Assembly: GCA_904394195.1 (NCBI GenBank)
Contig: CAJFNH010000008.1
Span: 1-20,938 of the forward strand
Length of the DNA stretch: 20,938 nt
Direction of reading: 5' to 3'
Origin: Candidatus Gallimonas caecicola
GTDB lineage: Bacteria; Bacillota; Clostridia; Christensenellales; Borkfalkiaceae
Made by a program: the position numbers and the translations under genes. This document shows positions 7,430 to 14,285 of this stretch, piece after piece (position 1 is the stretch's first letter; each line of letters starts with the position of its first letter). The notes beneath the pieces were generated by a model that was not told the origin of the DNA, searched no databases, and saw only the letters and a list, made by a program, of their open reading frames with translations.

Positions 7430-7874
7430 AAAAAACGACAAAGCTCTGTTTACCGCACGGGTACTGCTCATCGTGGTATGCCTGCTCTTTGCCATCGGCG
7501 GGGCGATCGCCGGCATTGTGCTGTGCTGCATCGATGAGGACATGCTCGCCATAGGATTGCCCCTGCTCTTCTGCGGGCCCTTTTTTGCATGGCTCATGTG
7601 GATATTCGGGCAGCTGTCGCTCAACATGATGTGCGACATCAAGCTCATCCGCAACAAGCTCTATGAGGAAGGCATTGAAAGTTTCAAGCCCTTCCTGGAG
7701 TACAAAACAAGCGCGGAAGACGAAGAAGAACAGGATGAACAGCCCCAGACAACGCCGTCCACTGCAAACACGGCGGATGTCACGCAGCAGCTGCTCAAGC
7801 TGAAAAAACTGCTGGACGAGGGCGCCATCACGCAGGAAGAATTTGACGCCGAAAAAGCAAAACTGCTCAAATAA
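7422..7874 (+). CDS. Small membrane protein with C-terminal SHOCT domain
   Basis: A 150-residue protein. After a short polar N-terminus come two membrane helices (around residues 12-33 and 41-65), then a soluble region with an acidic linker (SAEDEEEQDEQPQTTPST) and a C-terminal SHOCT domain (LLKLKKLLDEGAITQEEF, then DAEKAKLLK). The ATG overlaps the stop of the upstream gene by 8 bases and has a strong AGGAGG site within that gene, so translation is coupled. The two SHOCT segments of the operon are alike in pattern (L-x-E-G/A-x-(I/L)-T-x-E-E-F). The function is unknown. Confidence 0.8.
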   Translation: MFEKNDKALFTARVLLIVVCLLFAIGGAIAGIVLCCIDEDMLAIGLPLLFCGPFFAWLMWIFGQLSLNMMCDIKLIRNKLYEEGIESFKPFLEYKTSAEDEEEQDEQPQTTPSTANTADVTQQLLKLKKLLDEGAITQEEFDAEKAKLLK

Positions 7875-7897
7875 ACGAATATCATTCCAAAAAACAG

Positions 7898-7926
7898 GGG
7901 GCGGCGGACTTCAAGTCCGCCGCCCC
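7898..7926. terminator. bidirectional terminator
   Basis: A perfect 13-bp GC-rich stem (7898-7910 with 7914-7926) has loop TCA and lies between convergent transcription units. It has A6 before it (T6 on the minus strand) and TTT after it on plus. Confidence 0.85.
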
Positions 7927-8029
7927 TTTATGGCTTCAGGAAAATCACTATGGAGTGCAGCACGGGGCTGTCTTTTTCGGCTTCGCGTTTTTTGCGCCCT
8001 GTCGCCCGCCCTTTCGCCTGCGGCATGTC

Positions 8030-8812
8030 CTATGCGAACAGTGCGGCAAGGAAGCCGGGGTGTAAAATCCAATAGATGGCGCCGAGCAGCGCAAGGTGCG
8101 CGGGATAAAAGACGTAGAACAGCGCCTTCAGGCGATACCTGCCCTGCGTTCCGCTGTACAGCGCGATGAAGCCCACCGCGCACAGGGAAAAGAGCTGCAG
8201 CGTGCCCGAGAGCAGCGCGATGACGAGCAAGCCTATCGTGAACAGCAACAGCACGGTGACGGGATGATAGAGCGTGCCCAGCGCGCCCTTCGCCCCATAG
8301 GAGCGGAAATCGAGCAGCCGCACCGTGGCGGGCAGCAGCACGCCGCCCAGCCCGTAGTCCACCTCCAGTCCCGAAAAACAGCATACGCCCACGCAAAATG
8401 CGAGCGCGGCGACGAGCGCAAAGCTAGAGAGCACCGTCCTTTTCCACGCATGGGCAAAGGCGCTGCGCTTGAGCGCATCGAGCGCGTAGATGACGAGGCT
8501 TGCAAGCATGAGCGTGATGAGGATATTCCCCTGCGCCACCCCTTCGACAAAGGACATGGCGGCGCTCGTCACAAGCCCCAGCCCCAGGATGAGCGCAAAC
8601 CGCCGCCCCCTATGGCGCGAATAGAAGCACCCCTCCGCGAACGTAAAGGCAAAGAGGGGCATGGCGAGCCTGCCGATCGCGCGCAAAACGACCACGCCGG
8701 GCAGCAAGATCATTCCGACATGGTCGACGAACATGAAGATACAGGCAAGGAGCTTGAGCGCATTGCCGCTCAACCCTCCCGCCCGGATATTTTCGCGCGG
8801 CGTGCCCGGCAA
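8030..8812 (-). CDS. TraX family membrane protein
   Basis: A 260-residue polytopic membrane protein. It has the TraX-family opening LSGNALKLLACIFMFVDHVG, followed by RAIGRLAMPLFAFTFAEGCF and several more hydrophobic helices (about eight in all). TraX was named for F-pilin acetylation, but chromosomal homologues in Firmicutes are common outside conjugation loci and their role is unclear. The start is uncertain: TTG 8812, 2 bases after the preceding stop, gives MPGTPRENIRAGGLSGNALK, while a second TTG at LSGNALK is also possible. Neither has a good ribosome site, so translation probably depends on coupling with the upstream reductase gene. The stop is TAG. No conjugation genes are nearby. Confidence 0.83.
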   Translation of the reverse strand: MPGTPRENIRAGGLSGNALKLLACIFMFVDHVGMILLPGVVVLRAIGRLAMPLFAFTFAEGCFYSRHRGRRFALILGLGLVTSAAMSFVEGVAQGNILITLMLASLVIYALDALKRSAFAHAWKRTVLSSFALVAALAFCVGVCCFSGLEVDYGLGGVLLPATVRLLDFRSYGAKGALGTLYHPVTVLLLFTIGLLVIALLSGTLQLFSLCAVGFIALYSGTQGRYRLKALFYVFYPAHLALLGAIYWILHPGFLAALFA

Positions 8813-8814
8813 GA

Positions 8815-9438
8815 TCAGCGGATGAAATTGGTCTGGAAGGCGCGCTCCATGGCGGGCGGCTCGATGCCCGCACGTCTGCCCGCTTCAAAGCACTTGAGCA
8901 TGTACGCCATGTTCCTTGCAAGATTGCGCATAGTCTGCATGCCCTCCGCATCCTGCCTTACTTCCTCGGGCGTCTTGCCGTACACCATGTTCCAGTAGGT
9001 GGACGAGACCACGGGCATACCCGTGATGCCGAAGTATTTGTTCACGACGTCGAAGGACGCCGCCGTGCCGCCCCTGCGCGCCGAAACGACGCTCGCGCCC
9101 GGCTTGCCCGCAAAGGCATAGCCGCCCGCATAGAAGGCGCGGTCGAGCACCGACTGCAGCCTTCCCGTGGGATGCGCGTAGTAGACGGGCGAGCCGAACA
9201 CAAAGCCGTCCGCGCCCTTCGCCTTTTCGATGAGCTCGTTGGCGACATCGTCAAAGACGCATTTCCCGCCGCCATGCCTGCACTGCATGCAGGCGATGCA
9301 ATCCTGCACGGGCTTTGCCCCGAGCTGGAAGATCTCCGCCTCGACGCCCTCTTCTTCCAGCGTCTTTGCGACCTCGGAAAGCGCCGTGAAGGTGCACCCC
9401 GCGGCGCGCGGACTTCCGTTGACCAATAAAACTTTCAT
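8815..9438 (-). CDS. Flavodoxin-fold NAD(P)H-dependent FMN reductase, iron-sulfur flavoprotein type
   Basis: A 207-residue flavodoxin-like redox protein. It opens with a beta strand and phosphate loop (MKVLLVNGSPRAAGCT) that binds FMN phosphate, and the flavin-contact GSPVYYAHPTG follows mid-protein. Between them are four close cysteines, C47, C50, C53 and C60 (CX2CX2CX6C). This matches the compact 4Fe-4S motif described for archaeal and clostridial iron-sulfur flavoproteins, so it may carry a cluster as well as FMN. The electron acceptor is unknown. The start is ATG 9438 with a strong AAAGGAGGAG site. It lies 23 bases after the alcohol dehydrogenase stop, in the same transcription unit. Confidence 0.88.
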   Translation of the reverse strand: MKVLLVNGSPRAAGCTFTALSEVAKTLEEEGVEAEIFQLGAKPVQDCIACMQCRHGGGKCVFDDVANELIEKAKGADGFVFGSPVYYAHPTGRLQSVLDRAFYAGGYAFAGKPGASVVSARRGGTAASFDVVNKYFGITGMPVVSSTYWNMVYGKTPEEVRQDAEGMQTMRNLARNMAYMLKCFEAGRRAGIEPPAMERAFQTNFIR

Positions 9439-9461
9439 CGCGATCTCCTCCTTTCAGCCGA

Positions 9462-10628
9462 TCACAGACTCTCCTCGAAGATGGCGCGGATCTCGCCTTC
9501 GGTGAGCACCTTATAGCCGCCCTGCATGACGAGCGTGCTCTTGACCAGCCCGTCCAGCATCCCCTCGTTCACGCCCAGCTCCTTCAGGTGCATCACAAGG
9601 CCGAGCTCCTTCATCCAGCTCTCCATGGCAGCAAGCCCCTCGCGCGCGATCTGCTCATCCGTCTTGCCGGCGGGGTCGACGTCCCACACATTGACGGCGA
9701 ACCGCCTGAACCTGGCAAGCCCGTAGGGAAGGATGTGGCGGTAGTACGCCATGGAGACGGCGGCAAGCGTCATGCCGTGCGTGGCGTCCGTATGCGCGCC
9801 CACCGCCTGACCCAGCATGTGCACTTCCCAGTCGGTATCCTTGCCCATCGCAACGAGCGTATTCAGCGCCCACGTTGCCGTCCACATGATATTGCTGCGC
9901 GCCTCATAGTCGGCAGGGTCTTTCACCGCGATGCGGCTGGAGTGGATGACCGAGCGCATCAGCCCCTCCGAAAGGTAGTCGCTGGTGTTGTCGTCCGTGC
10001 CCGAGAAGTACTGCTCGCAGATATGGTTGAAGATATCGTAGATGCCCGAGATCATCTGATATTTGGGCAGCGTGAAGGTGTACGTCGGGTCGAGAACGGA
10101 GAACTTGGGAAACACCTGCGTGCCGAACACATGCCCGATCTTGAGCTTCTGTTCGTAGTTGGTGATGACGGAGCCGCCGTTCATTTCGCTGCCCGTGCCC
10201 ACCATCGTCAGCACGCAGGCAACGGGAACGATGGGGCACGTCGGCTCTTCAAAGCGGATGAAGTACTTGTCCCAGGGGTCCTCGTCGCAGTGCACGGAGA
10301 CGGACACCGCCTTCGCATAGTCGCACACCGAGCCGCCGCCCACCGCAAGGATGAGGTCCGCCTTGCTCTGCCTTGCGCGCTGCACGCCCTCATAGAGCTT
10401 TTCCACCGTAGGATTGGGCATGACGCCGGCGTCCTCCGTGACCGTCTTGCCGCACTCCTTCAAGATCTGCGTCACCGCGTCGTAGATGCCGTTCTTCTTG
10501 ATGGAGCCGCCGCCGTACACCAGAAGCACGTTCTTGCCGTACTTGGGCAGTTCCTCCTTCAGGTGCTCCACGGCGCCCTTGCCGAAGTACAGTCTTGTGG
10601 GATTGCAGAAAGTAAAATTACCGAGCAT
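9462..10628 (-). CDS. Iron-containing alcohol dehydrogenase (butanol dehydrogenase/YqhD-like)
   Basis: A 388-residue group III alcohol dehydrogenase that interconverts aldehydes or ketones and alcohols with NAD(P)H, probably in fermentation. The nucleotide-binding GGGS lies at residues 97-100. The metal site is complete: Asp198, His202, His270 and His284, in GIYDIFNHICEQY and DWEVHMLGQAVGAHTDATHG, the pattern of the BDH/YqhD branch. The length is normal for that branch. The start is ATG 10628 with an AAAGGAG site. It is first in a three-gene minus-strand unit with a flavodoxin-type reductase and a TraX-like gene. A full-consensus promoter drives it, so it is likely highly expressed. Exact substrate and cofactor cannot be read from sequence. 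Confidence 0.95.
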   Translation of the reverse strand: MLGNFTFCNPTRLYFGKGAVEHLKEELPKYGKNVLLVYGGGSIKKNGIYDAVTQILKECGKTVTEDAGVMPNPTVEKLYEGVQRARQSKADLILAVGGGSVCDYAKAVSVSVHCDEDPWDKYFIRFEEPTCPIVPVACVLTMVGTGSEMNGGSVITNYEQKLKIGHVFGTQVFPKFSVLDPTYTFTLPKYQMISGIYDIFNHICEQYFSGTDDNTSDYLSEGLMRSVIHSSRIAVKDPADYEARSNIMWTATWALNTLVAMGKDTDWEVHMLGQAVGAHTDATHGMTLAAVSMAYYRHILPYGLARFRRFAVNVWDVDPAGKTDEQIAREGLAAMESWMKELGLVMHLKELGVNEGMLDGLVKSTLVMQGGYKVLTEGEIRAIFEESL

Positions 10629-10672
10629 TTCATTCTCCTTTTGCGCGGCAGTCCCCGCCGCGTTTTTCTTCT

Positions 10673-10701
10673 ATTATATACCCCCTTCCGTCCCCTGTCA
10701 A
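10673..10701 (-). promoter_or_regulatory. full-consensus promoter of the alcohol dehydrogenase operon
   Basis: Minus-strand TTGACA (10701-10696) and TATAAT (10678-10673) are exactly 17 bases apart. The leader carries a CGCGGC/GCCGCG hairpin (10644-10649 with 10657-10662) just before the ribosome site. Confidence 0.92.
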
Positions 10702-10739
10702 ATGCCTGTTTTTTATACGATTTTATAGATAAAAAGCAT

Positions 10740-10762
10740 AAAACGGCGCACAACGCCGTTTT
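10740..10762. terminator. terminator of the zinc-ribbon/small membrane protein unit
   Basis: The stem AAAACGGCG/CGCCGTTTT (10740-10748 with 10754-10762) has a 5-base loop. It is symmetric, ending in Ts on either strand, and lies 11 bases past the stop of the 51-residue gene. Confidence 0.75.
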
Positions 10763-10773
10763 ATCCGATAAAA

Positions 10774-10929
10774 TTACAATGTTGTAACCGCAGAAACCAC
10801 AAAACAGATTATAAACGCGAGAATGCCCAGACCGACTACTACGACGGCGACTTTTTTTACGACGCCCCATGTCCCGCCCGATATCGCTTTCTTCGCCGCG
10901 ATCGTCCAACAGTCGCAGACTCTGCGCAT
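10774..10929 (-). CDS. 51-residue single-pass membrane protein
   Basis: A short frame that begins one base after the stop of the zinc-ribbon gene (TGA-A-ATG), so translation is probably coupled. The first half is basic and soluble (MRRVCDCWTIAAKKAISGG). The second half is one long hydrophobic helix starting VAVVVVGLGILAFIICFVV. A terminator follows directly. The position, the helix and the terminator together make it credible. No family is recognised. It may anchor or partner the zinc-ribbon protein. Confidence 0.6.
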   Translation of the reverse strand: MRRVCDCWTIAAKKAISGGTWGVVKKVAVVVVGLGILAFIICFVVSAVTTL

Positions 10930-10930
10930 T

Positions 10931-11428
10931 TCACGCGAAACCTCTTTCCAGCAAATACTGCGCGTCCTTTTTTTCCGCCGCCGCGCCGAATATTTTGGAC
11001 GCTTTTTTGAATACGTCGACTTTTACAGGATCCGGCAAACGCATTTCTTCCGCCATGCGCCCGATGCGGTCGTTCTTATCCGCATAGTCCGCTTTACAGC
11101 GCAATGCAGTTCCGATCGCACTGCACAGCCATGTGGCGGCGCGCTGCGGATAAGTTTTCTGCATCTGACCGACGATTTCTGTCATCGACTGCAGATCGCC
11201 GATTTCTTCAAATGCGGCAAACCGTTCATACAGCATGTCAAAACTGTCACCGTTTTGAATGACGGCCGTCTCGATCCGGTTGGTGATGTTTTGATTCACC
11301 ACCGTTTTATGTATTATCTCCTCCGTGACATATTTTGTCCCGCAAAAGGGACAAAATCCGTCTTTTCTGCCGCTGTCCACTTCAATCGGCGCTCCGCACT
11401 ACGAGCACTTTGCCGCAACCATACCCAT
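10931..11428 (-). pseudogene. zinc-ribbon protein gene interrupted by in-frame TAG
   Basis: From ATG 11428 (or 11422) the frame reads MGMVAAKCS, then TAG at 11401-11399, then CGAPIEVDSGRKDGFCPFCG and on without a break for about 155 residues to TGA 10931. The intact form would be a two-knuckle zinc ribbon (C-x2-C, then C-P-F-C-G) followed by a helical, TPR-like region (FDMLYERFAAFEEIGDL). The stop falls between the two Cys of the first knuckle. Promoter, ribosome-site region and downstream frame all look intact. A restart at GTG 11380 would lose the first knuckle. TAG ends other genes here (tadA, traX), so it is a normal stop. This is a recent nonsense mutation, a sequence error or readthrough. 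Function unknown. Confidence 0.7.
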
Positions 11429-11469
11429 TGCCGTTCCGTTCTCCCGTGTAAATTTCGATCTTTTTATTA

Positions 11470-11498
11470 ACTATATCAAAAAAATATATCTTTGTCAA
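11470..11498 (-). promoter_or_regulatory. promoter of the interrupted zinc-ribbon gene
   Basis: Minus-strand TTGACA (11498-11493) and TATAGT (11475-11470) are 17 bases apart. The box lies about 41 bases before the ATG, with GGGAG in the leader. Confidence 0.85.
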
Positions 11499-11539
11499 GC
11501 CGGCGACCTTTATCCTATATGACAGCTCTGCCCAAAAAC

Positions 11540-12004
11540 CTATTTTCCCTTCTTTTCCTTCTCCCGCGCACGCATCTCGGAGAAAAAGGAGGTGAGCACC
11601 CCGGCGCACTCTTCCTGCATGACGCCGCCCGTCACTTCCACCTTATGGTTGAGCAGGTTGGCGTTTGCAAGTTCGTTCGTCAGGCTCCTGCCCTTCTGCT
11701 CGTATGCGCCGAAGTACACGCGGTCGATGCGCGCGTTGAGGACGGCGCCCATGCACATGGGGCAGGGCTCCAGCGTGACATACAGCTCTGCGCCGGGCAG
11801 CCGCCAGGAATGAAGCTTTCTGCATGCGCGGTCGATGGCGCGCATCTCGGCATGCGCCGTTGCAAGCTGCCGTTTCGTGCGCAGGTTGTACCCTCTGCCG
11901 ATGATCTTCCCGTCCAGCACCACGACTGCGCCGATGGGGACTTCCCCCTTCTTTTTTGCCTTTCGGGCGAGGCGGAGCGCCTCGCGCATGAATGTTTCGT
12001 CCAT
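11540..12004 (-). CDS. tadA: tRNA-specific adenosine deaminase
   Basis: A 154-residue zinc deaminase that converts adenosine 34 to inosine in the tRNA anticodon (tRNA-Arg ACG in bacteria), allowing wobble decoding. The catalytic HAE lies at residues 51-53 and the zinc-binding PCPMC at 80-84, with the usual N-terminal helix (MREALRLARKAKKKGEVPIG). The C-terminus is basic (MRAREKEKKGK). The length is normal. ATG 12004 starts one base after the stop of the M14 peptidase gene, so it is translated by coupling. The stop is TAG. It is last in the minus-strand run from the CPBP gene. I see no clear terminator after it. Confidence 0.95.
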   Translation of the reverse strand: MDETFMREALRLARKAKKKGEVPIGAVVVLDGKIIGRGYNLRTKRQLATAHAEMRAIDRACRKLHSWRLPGAELYVTLEPCPMCMGAVLNARIDRVYFGAYEQKGRSLTNELANANLLNHKVEVTGGVMQEECAGVLTSFFSEMRAREKEKKGK

Positions 12005-12005
12005 A

Positions 12006-12818
12006 TCAGAATGCGTATGATAATTTTACAAGTGCGTCAAGATTTTTTGTAACGATATCGGCGAGCGCGGAAAACCCGAGCGGATGGGAAAACTGTTCCC
12101 GCCCCGCCTCAACGGTGAACGCGGGGATCTTGAGCTTCTCCACGCACCAGTCCTTATAGCCGCCCGCAGAGCCGGGCGCCTCGGCAAGCGGATACCCCGT
12201 TGCCGCGCTCAATACTCCGGCGTATTTTTTGTCGCGCATGGCGCGCAACACACTCTGGCGGAAGCGCCAGTAAATGACTTCGCCCTTGGTGTGCCAGCTC
12301 ACCGTAAACGAGGGAGACTGCTCCAGCGTGAAATCGCGCAGCGCCTGCGTTTCGGGCTCGGAAAAGGGCGCGGGGCCGATATAATTGGCGGGCGCCGGCG
12401 CACGGACGTTCTGCCTGCCCGTTCCCCAGCCCGCATCGAAATTGACGTTGAGATCGACCGCCCGCGCGTTTGCCTTCCACAGCGAAAAATCGGCGCCGCC
12501 GTTGAGATAGAGCAGCCCGCCGCGGCGGGAGAGCGGCACGCTTTCCGCGCCCTCCTGCACGAGCAGGGCGCCGTCCGGATTGGCAAGGGGCACCACCCAC
12601 ACGCCGCCGCGCGGGAGCCCCCTGCGCACATGCTGCATGGCAAGGTACGCCGTGATCCACTCCCTTGCATGGATGGCGTAGACGCCGATGCCGACGGCGC
12701 CGCCCTCCGAGCCGACAAACAGCGCGAAGATCTCCCTGCCCTCGCGGCTGACGCCGATCACCCGCTTTTTGCCGCGGTAGCCATGGTAAAATGCCTGCAC
12801 TTCTTCATAGACGTTCAC
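12006..12818 (-). CDS. M14-family zinc carboxypeptidase-like protein
   Basis: About 270 residues with the M14 fold. The zinc ligands are His50 and Glu53 (AIHAREW) and His176 (SWHTKGEVIYW). NPDG lies at 80-83 and the catalytic Glu at 237 (FTVEAGRE). The family includes gamma-D-glutamyl-diaminopimelate peptidases that trim cell-wall peptides, and this is the likeliest role. No signal peptide is visible, so it may act in the cytosol, perhaps in muropeptide recycling. The usual DLNRNF motif reads DLNVNF here. The start is uncertain: the frame is open far upstream over rlmH, and GTG 12818 is the only sensible start after the rlmH stop at 12851. It has no ribosome site. Confidence 0.85.
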   Translation of the reverse strand: MNVYEEVQAFYHGYRGKKRVIGVSREGREIFALFVGSEGGAVGIGVYAIHAREWITAYLAMQHVRRGLPRGGVWVVPLANPDGALLVQEGAESVPLSRRGGLLYLNGGADFSLWKANARAVDLNVNFDAGWGTGRQNVRAPAPANYIGPAPFSEPETQALRDFTLEQSPSFTVSWHTKGEVIYWRFRQSVLRAMRDKKYAGVLSAATGYPLAEAPGSAGGYKDWCVEKLKIPAFTVEAGREQFSHPLGFSALADIVTKNLDALVKLSYAF

Positions 12819-12850
12819 ACGCCATGATATGACACGGGAAGGCAGCGGGG

Positions 12851-13288
12851 TTACTTGTGATACTCCGACCCCGCGTTGATCATAAAGGCGCGGTAGAGCT
12901 GTTCGGCAAGGATGACGCGCATCATCTGATGAGGAAAGGTCATGGCAGAAAAAGAGAGGCGCTCGTGCGCCGCCTGCTTGACGCGCGCGGCAAGCCCGCA
13001 GGAAGAGCCGATCACGAACGTCACCTCCTCCCCCGCGCTCTGAAGAGCGCCCAGGCGGGCGGCAAAGCGCTCGGACGTGACGGGAGCACCCTCCACCGCC
13101 AAGGCGATCGTATGGCCGCGGCAGGCGCGCAGGATACCCTCCGCCTCCTCTTCCGGCGTGCGCCGCTCGGCAAGTTCGGCAACTTCCAGCGCACAGAAGC
13201 GCGACAGGCGCTTGGCATATTCGGCAAACGCCTCCCGCCAGTACCCCTCCTTGAGTTTTCCCACGCACACGATATGAACTTTAAACAC
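12851..13288 (-). CDS. rlmH: 23S rRNA (pseudouridine1915-N3)-methyltransferase
   Basis: A 145-residue SPOUT-class methyltransferase that methylates pseudouridine 1915 in helix 69 of 23S rRNA on the assembled 70S ribosome, using SAM. The sequence shows VHIVCVGKLKEGYWREA at the N-terminus, the SAM-binding FVIGSSCGL, and the diagnostic end HQMMRVILAEQLYRAF with final YHK. It is slightly shorter than the usual 155-160. The start is GTG 13288. It overlaps the stop of the CPBP gene by 8 bases, so translation is coupled. The M14 peptidase and tadA genes follow. Confidence 0.96.
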   Translation of the reverse strand: MFKVHIVCVGKLKEGYWREAFAEYAKRLSRFCALEVAELAERRTPEEEAEGILRACRGHTIALAVEGAPVTSERFAARLGALQSAGEEVTFVIGSSCGLAARVKQAAHERLSFSAMTFPHQMMRVILAEQLYRAFMINAGSEYHK

Positions 13289-14207
13289 CGGTCAGCCCCG
13301 TCACAAGATTGGAGATCCACAGAACGGCGCACACGAGGATGCCCACGCCCGCGCCCAGGAAAAACTGTTTGCCGTCCCTGACGCCCCCCTTCTGCGCGTT
13401 GGACTTATCCAGCAGCAGAAAGAGCAGCACCGCCGCAAGCGCTGCGCATGCCGCTGCGATGAGCCCGATGTGCCAGCCCTGCGGCATCGTCCAGCCGCCC
13501 TCCGTCTGATAGCCCGTGGCAGTCAGGATGAGGATGGCGGCGTTGTTGCAAAAGTGCGCCAGCGCAGAGGGAAACATGCTGCCCGCGCGCAGCGTGAGCA
13601 GCGCAAAACAGGCGCCGCAGGCAAACTGATAGAGCGTCTGCACGGGGCTGCCGTGATAGAGAGCGAACAGCGCGCCGGAAATGCAGACGGTGGCTGCGCT
13701 CCCCCACCCCGAGGCGTGCATGCGCCCCACGAAGATGCCGCGGAAGAGCGTCTCTTCAAAGAGAGCGGGCAGCAACGCGACGATGAGCAGGGCGGGCAGC
13801 ATGTTCCAGCCCTCCAGCGGCGGAATGCCCATGGACGGGCTGCGATAACCCATCGAGGCGAGCCAGTCGGAGAACATCGTGTTGAGCTCCGCAAGCGAAA
13901 AGAGCAGGCCGAACTGCAGGAGCAGCGCGAGCGGAAAATAGTACCATTTACATGCGCGGTACACGCTGCGCACCCCCGCCTTGCTGCGGCGGAAAAAGAC
14001 GAGCGCGGCGGCGGCAAAACAGACCTGCGGCAGAAGGTAGGCAAGAAAGCGCACCACGCCCGACTGCGCATACCCTTCGCCCAGGCACGCCAGGCAGACC
14101 ATCTGAAAGACGAGCGTCACCACGACGTACAATACGATACCGACGGAATAGGAAACGCCCGCTTCGCCGAGCGCCCGACGGTTGAAGATCTCCTGCCCTT
14201 GTTCCAT
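13281..14207 (-). CDS. CPBP family intramembrane metalloprotease
   Basis: A 308-residue polytopic membrane protein of the CAAX protease/bacteriocin-processing (CPBP, Abi) family. It has the three conserved motifs in membrane helices: EETLFRG (151-157), FALYH (181-185) and HFCNN (218-222). They supply the Glu and His residues of the metalloprotease active site. About eight membrane helices are apparent, with the last one starting FLGAGVGILVCAVLWI. The substrate is unknown: members process prenylated or bacteriocin-like peptides, or serve as scaffolds. ATG 14207 is the only plausible start, since the longer open frame upstream covers fumA antisense. A -10 box ends 6 bases before it and no ribosome site fits, so the mRNA is predicted leaderless. 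It is first in the CPBP-rlmH-M14-tadA run. Confidence 0.92.
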   Translation of the reverse strand: MEQGQEIFNRRALGEAGVSYSVGIVLYVVVTLVFQMVCLACLGEGYAQSGVVRFLAYLLPQVCFAAAALVFFRRSKAGVRSVYRACKWYYFPLALLLQFGLLFSLAELNTMFSDWLASMGYRSPSMGIPPLEGWNMLPALLIVALLPALFEETLFRGIFVGRMHASGWGSAATVCISGALFALYHGSPVQTLYQFACGACFALLTLRAGSMFPSALAHFCNNAAILILTATGYQTEGGWTMPQGWHIGLIAAACAALAAVLLFLLLDKSNAQKGGVRDGKQFFLGAGVGILVCAVLWISNLVTGLTGV

Positions 14208-14213
14208 ACCGCT

Positions 14214-14242
14214 ATTATACAGGAATTTGCCGAAATGTCCAA
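14214..14242 (-). promoter_or_regulatory. CPBP operon promoter (leaderless)
   Basis: Minus-strand TTGGAC (14242-14237) and TATAAT (14219-14214) are 17 bases apart, with 6 bases to the ATG. Transcription would begin at or one base from the start codon. Confidence 0.85.
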
Positions 14243-14251
14243 GGAAAAACT

Positions 14252-14279
14252 TTGCATTTTGCAAAAATTGTTCTATAAT
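14252..14279 (+). promoter_or_regulatory. fumarase operon promoter (leaderless)
   Basis: TTGCAT (14252-14257) and TATAAT (14274-14279) are 16 bases apart, or 17 if the -35 is read as TTTGCA. Six bases separate TATAAT from ATG 14286. Confidence 0.8.
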
Positions 14280-14285
14280 AGTCGC

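Noticed and set aside
8030..8812. Conjugative element suggested by the TraX-like gene
   Set aside because: No relaxase, coupling protein, integrase or att-like repeats are nearby, and TraX homologues are often chromosomal.
9588..10787. 399-residue plus-strand ORF
   Set aside because: It is antisense to the iron alcohol dehydrogenase, whose metal ligands are all intact on the minus strand.
11399..11401. Genome-wide recoding of TAG as an explanation for the in-frame TAG
   Set aside because: tadA (11540-11542) and the traX-like gene (8030-8032) both end naturally at TAG at the expected family C-terminus.
10823..11470. 215-residue plus-strand ORF over the interrupted zinc-ribbon gene
   Set aside because: The minus strand has the promoter, start, zinc-binding motifs and terminator. 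The plus frame has none of these.
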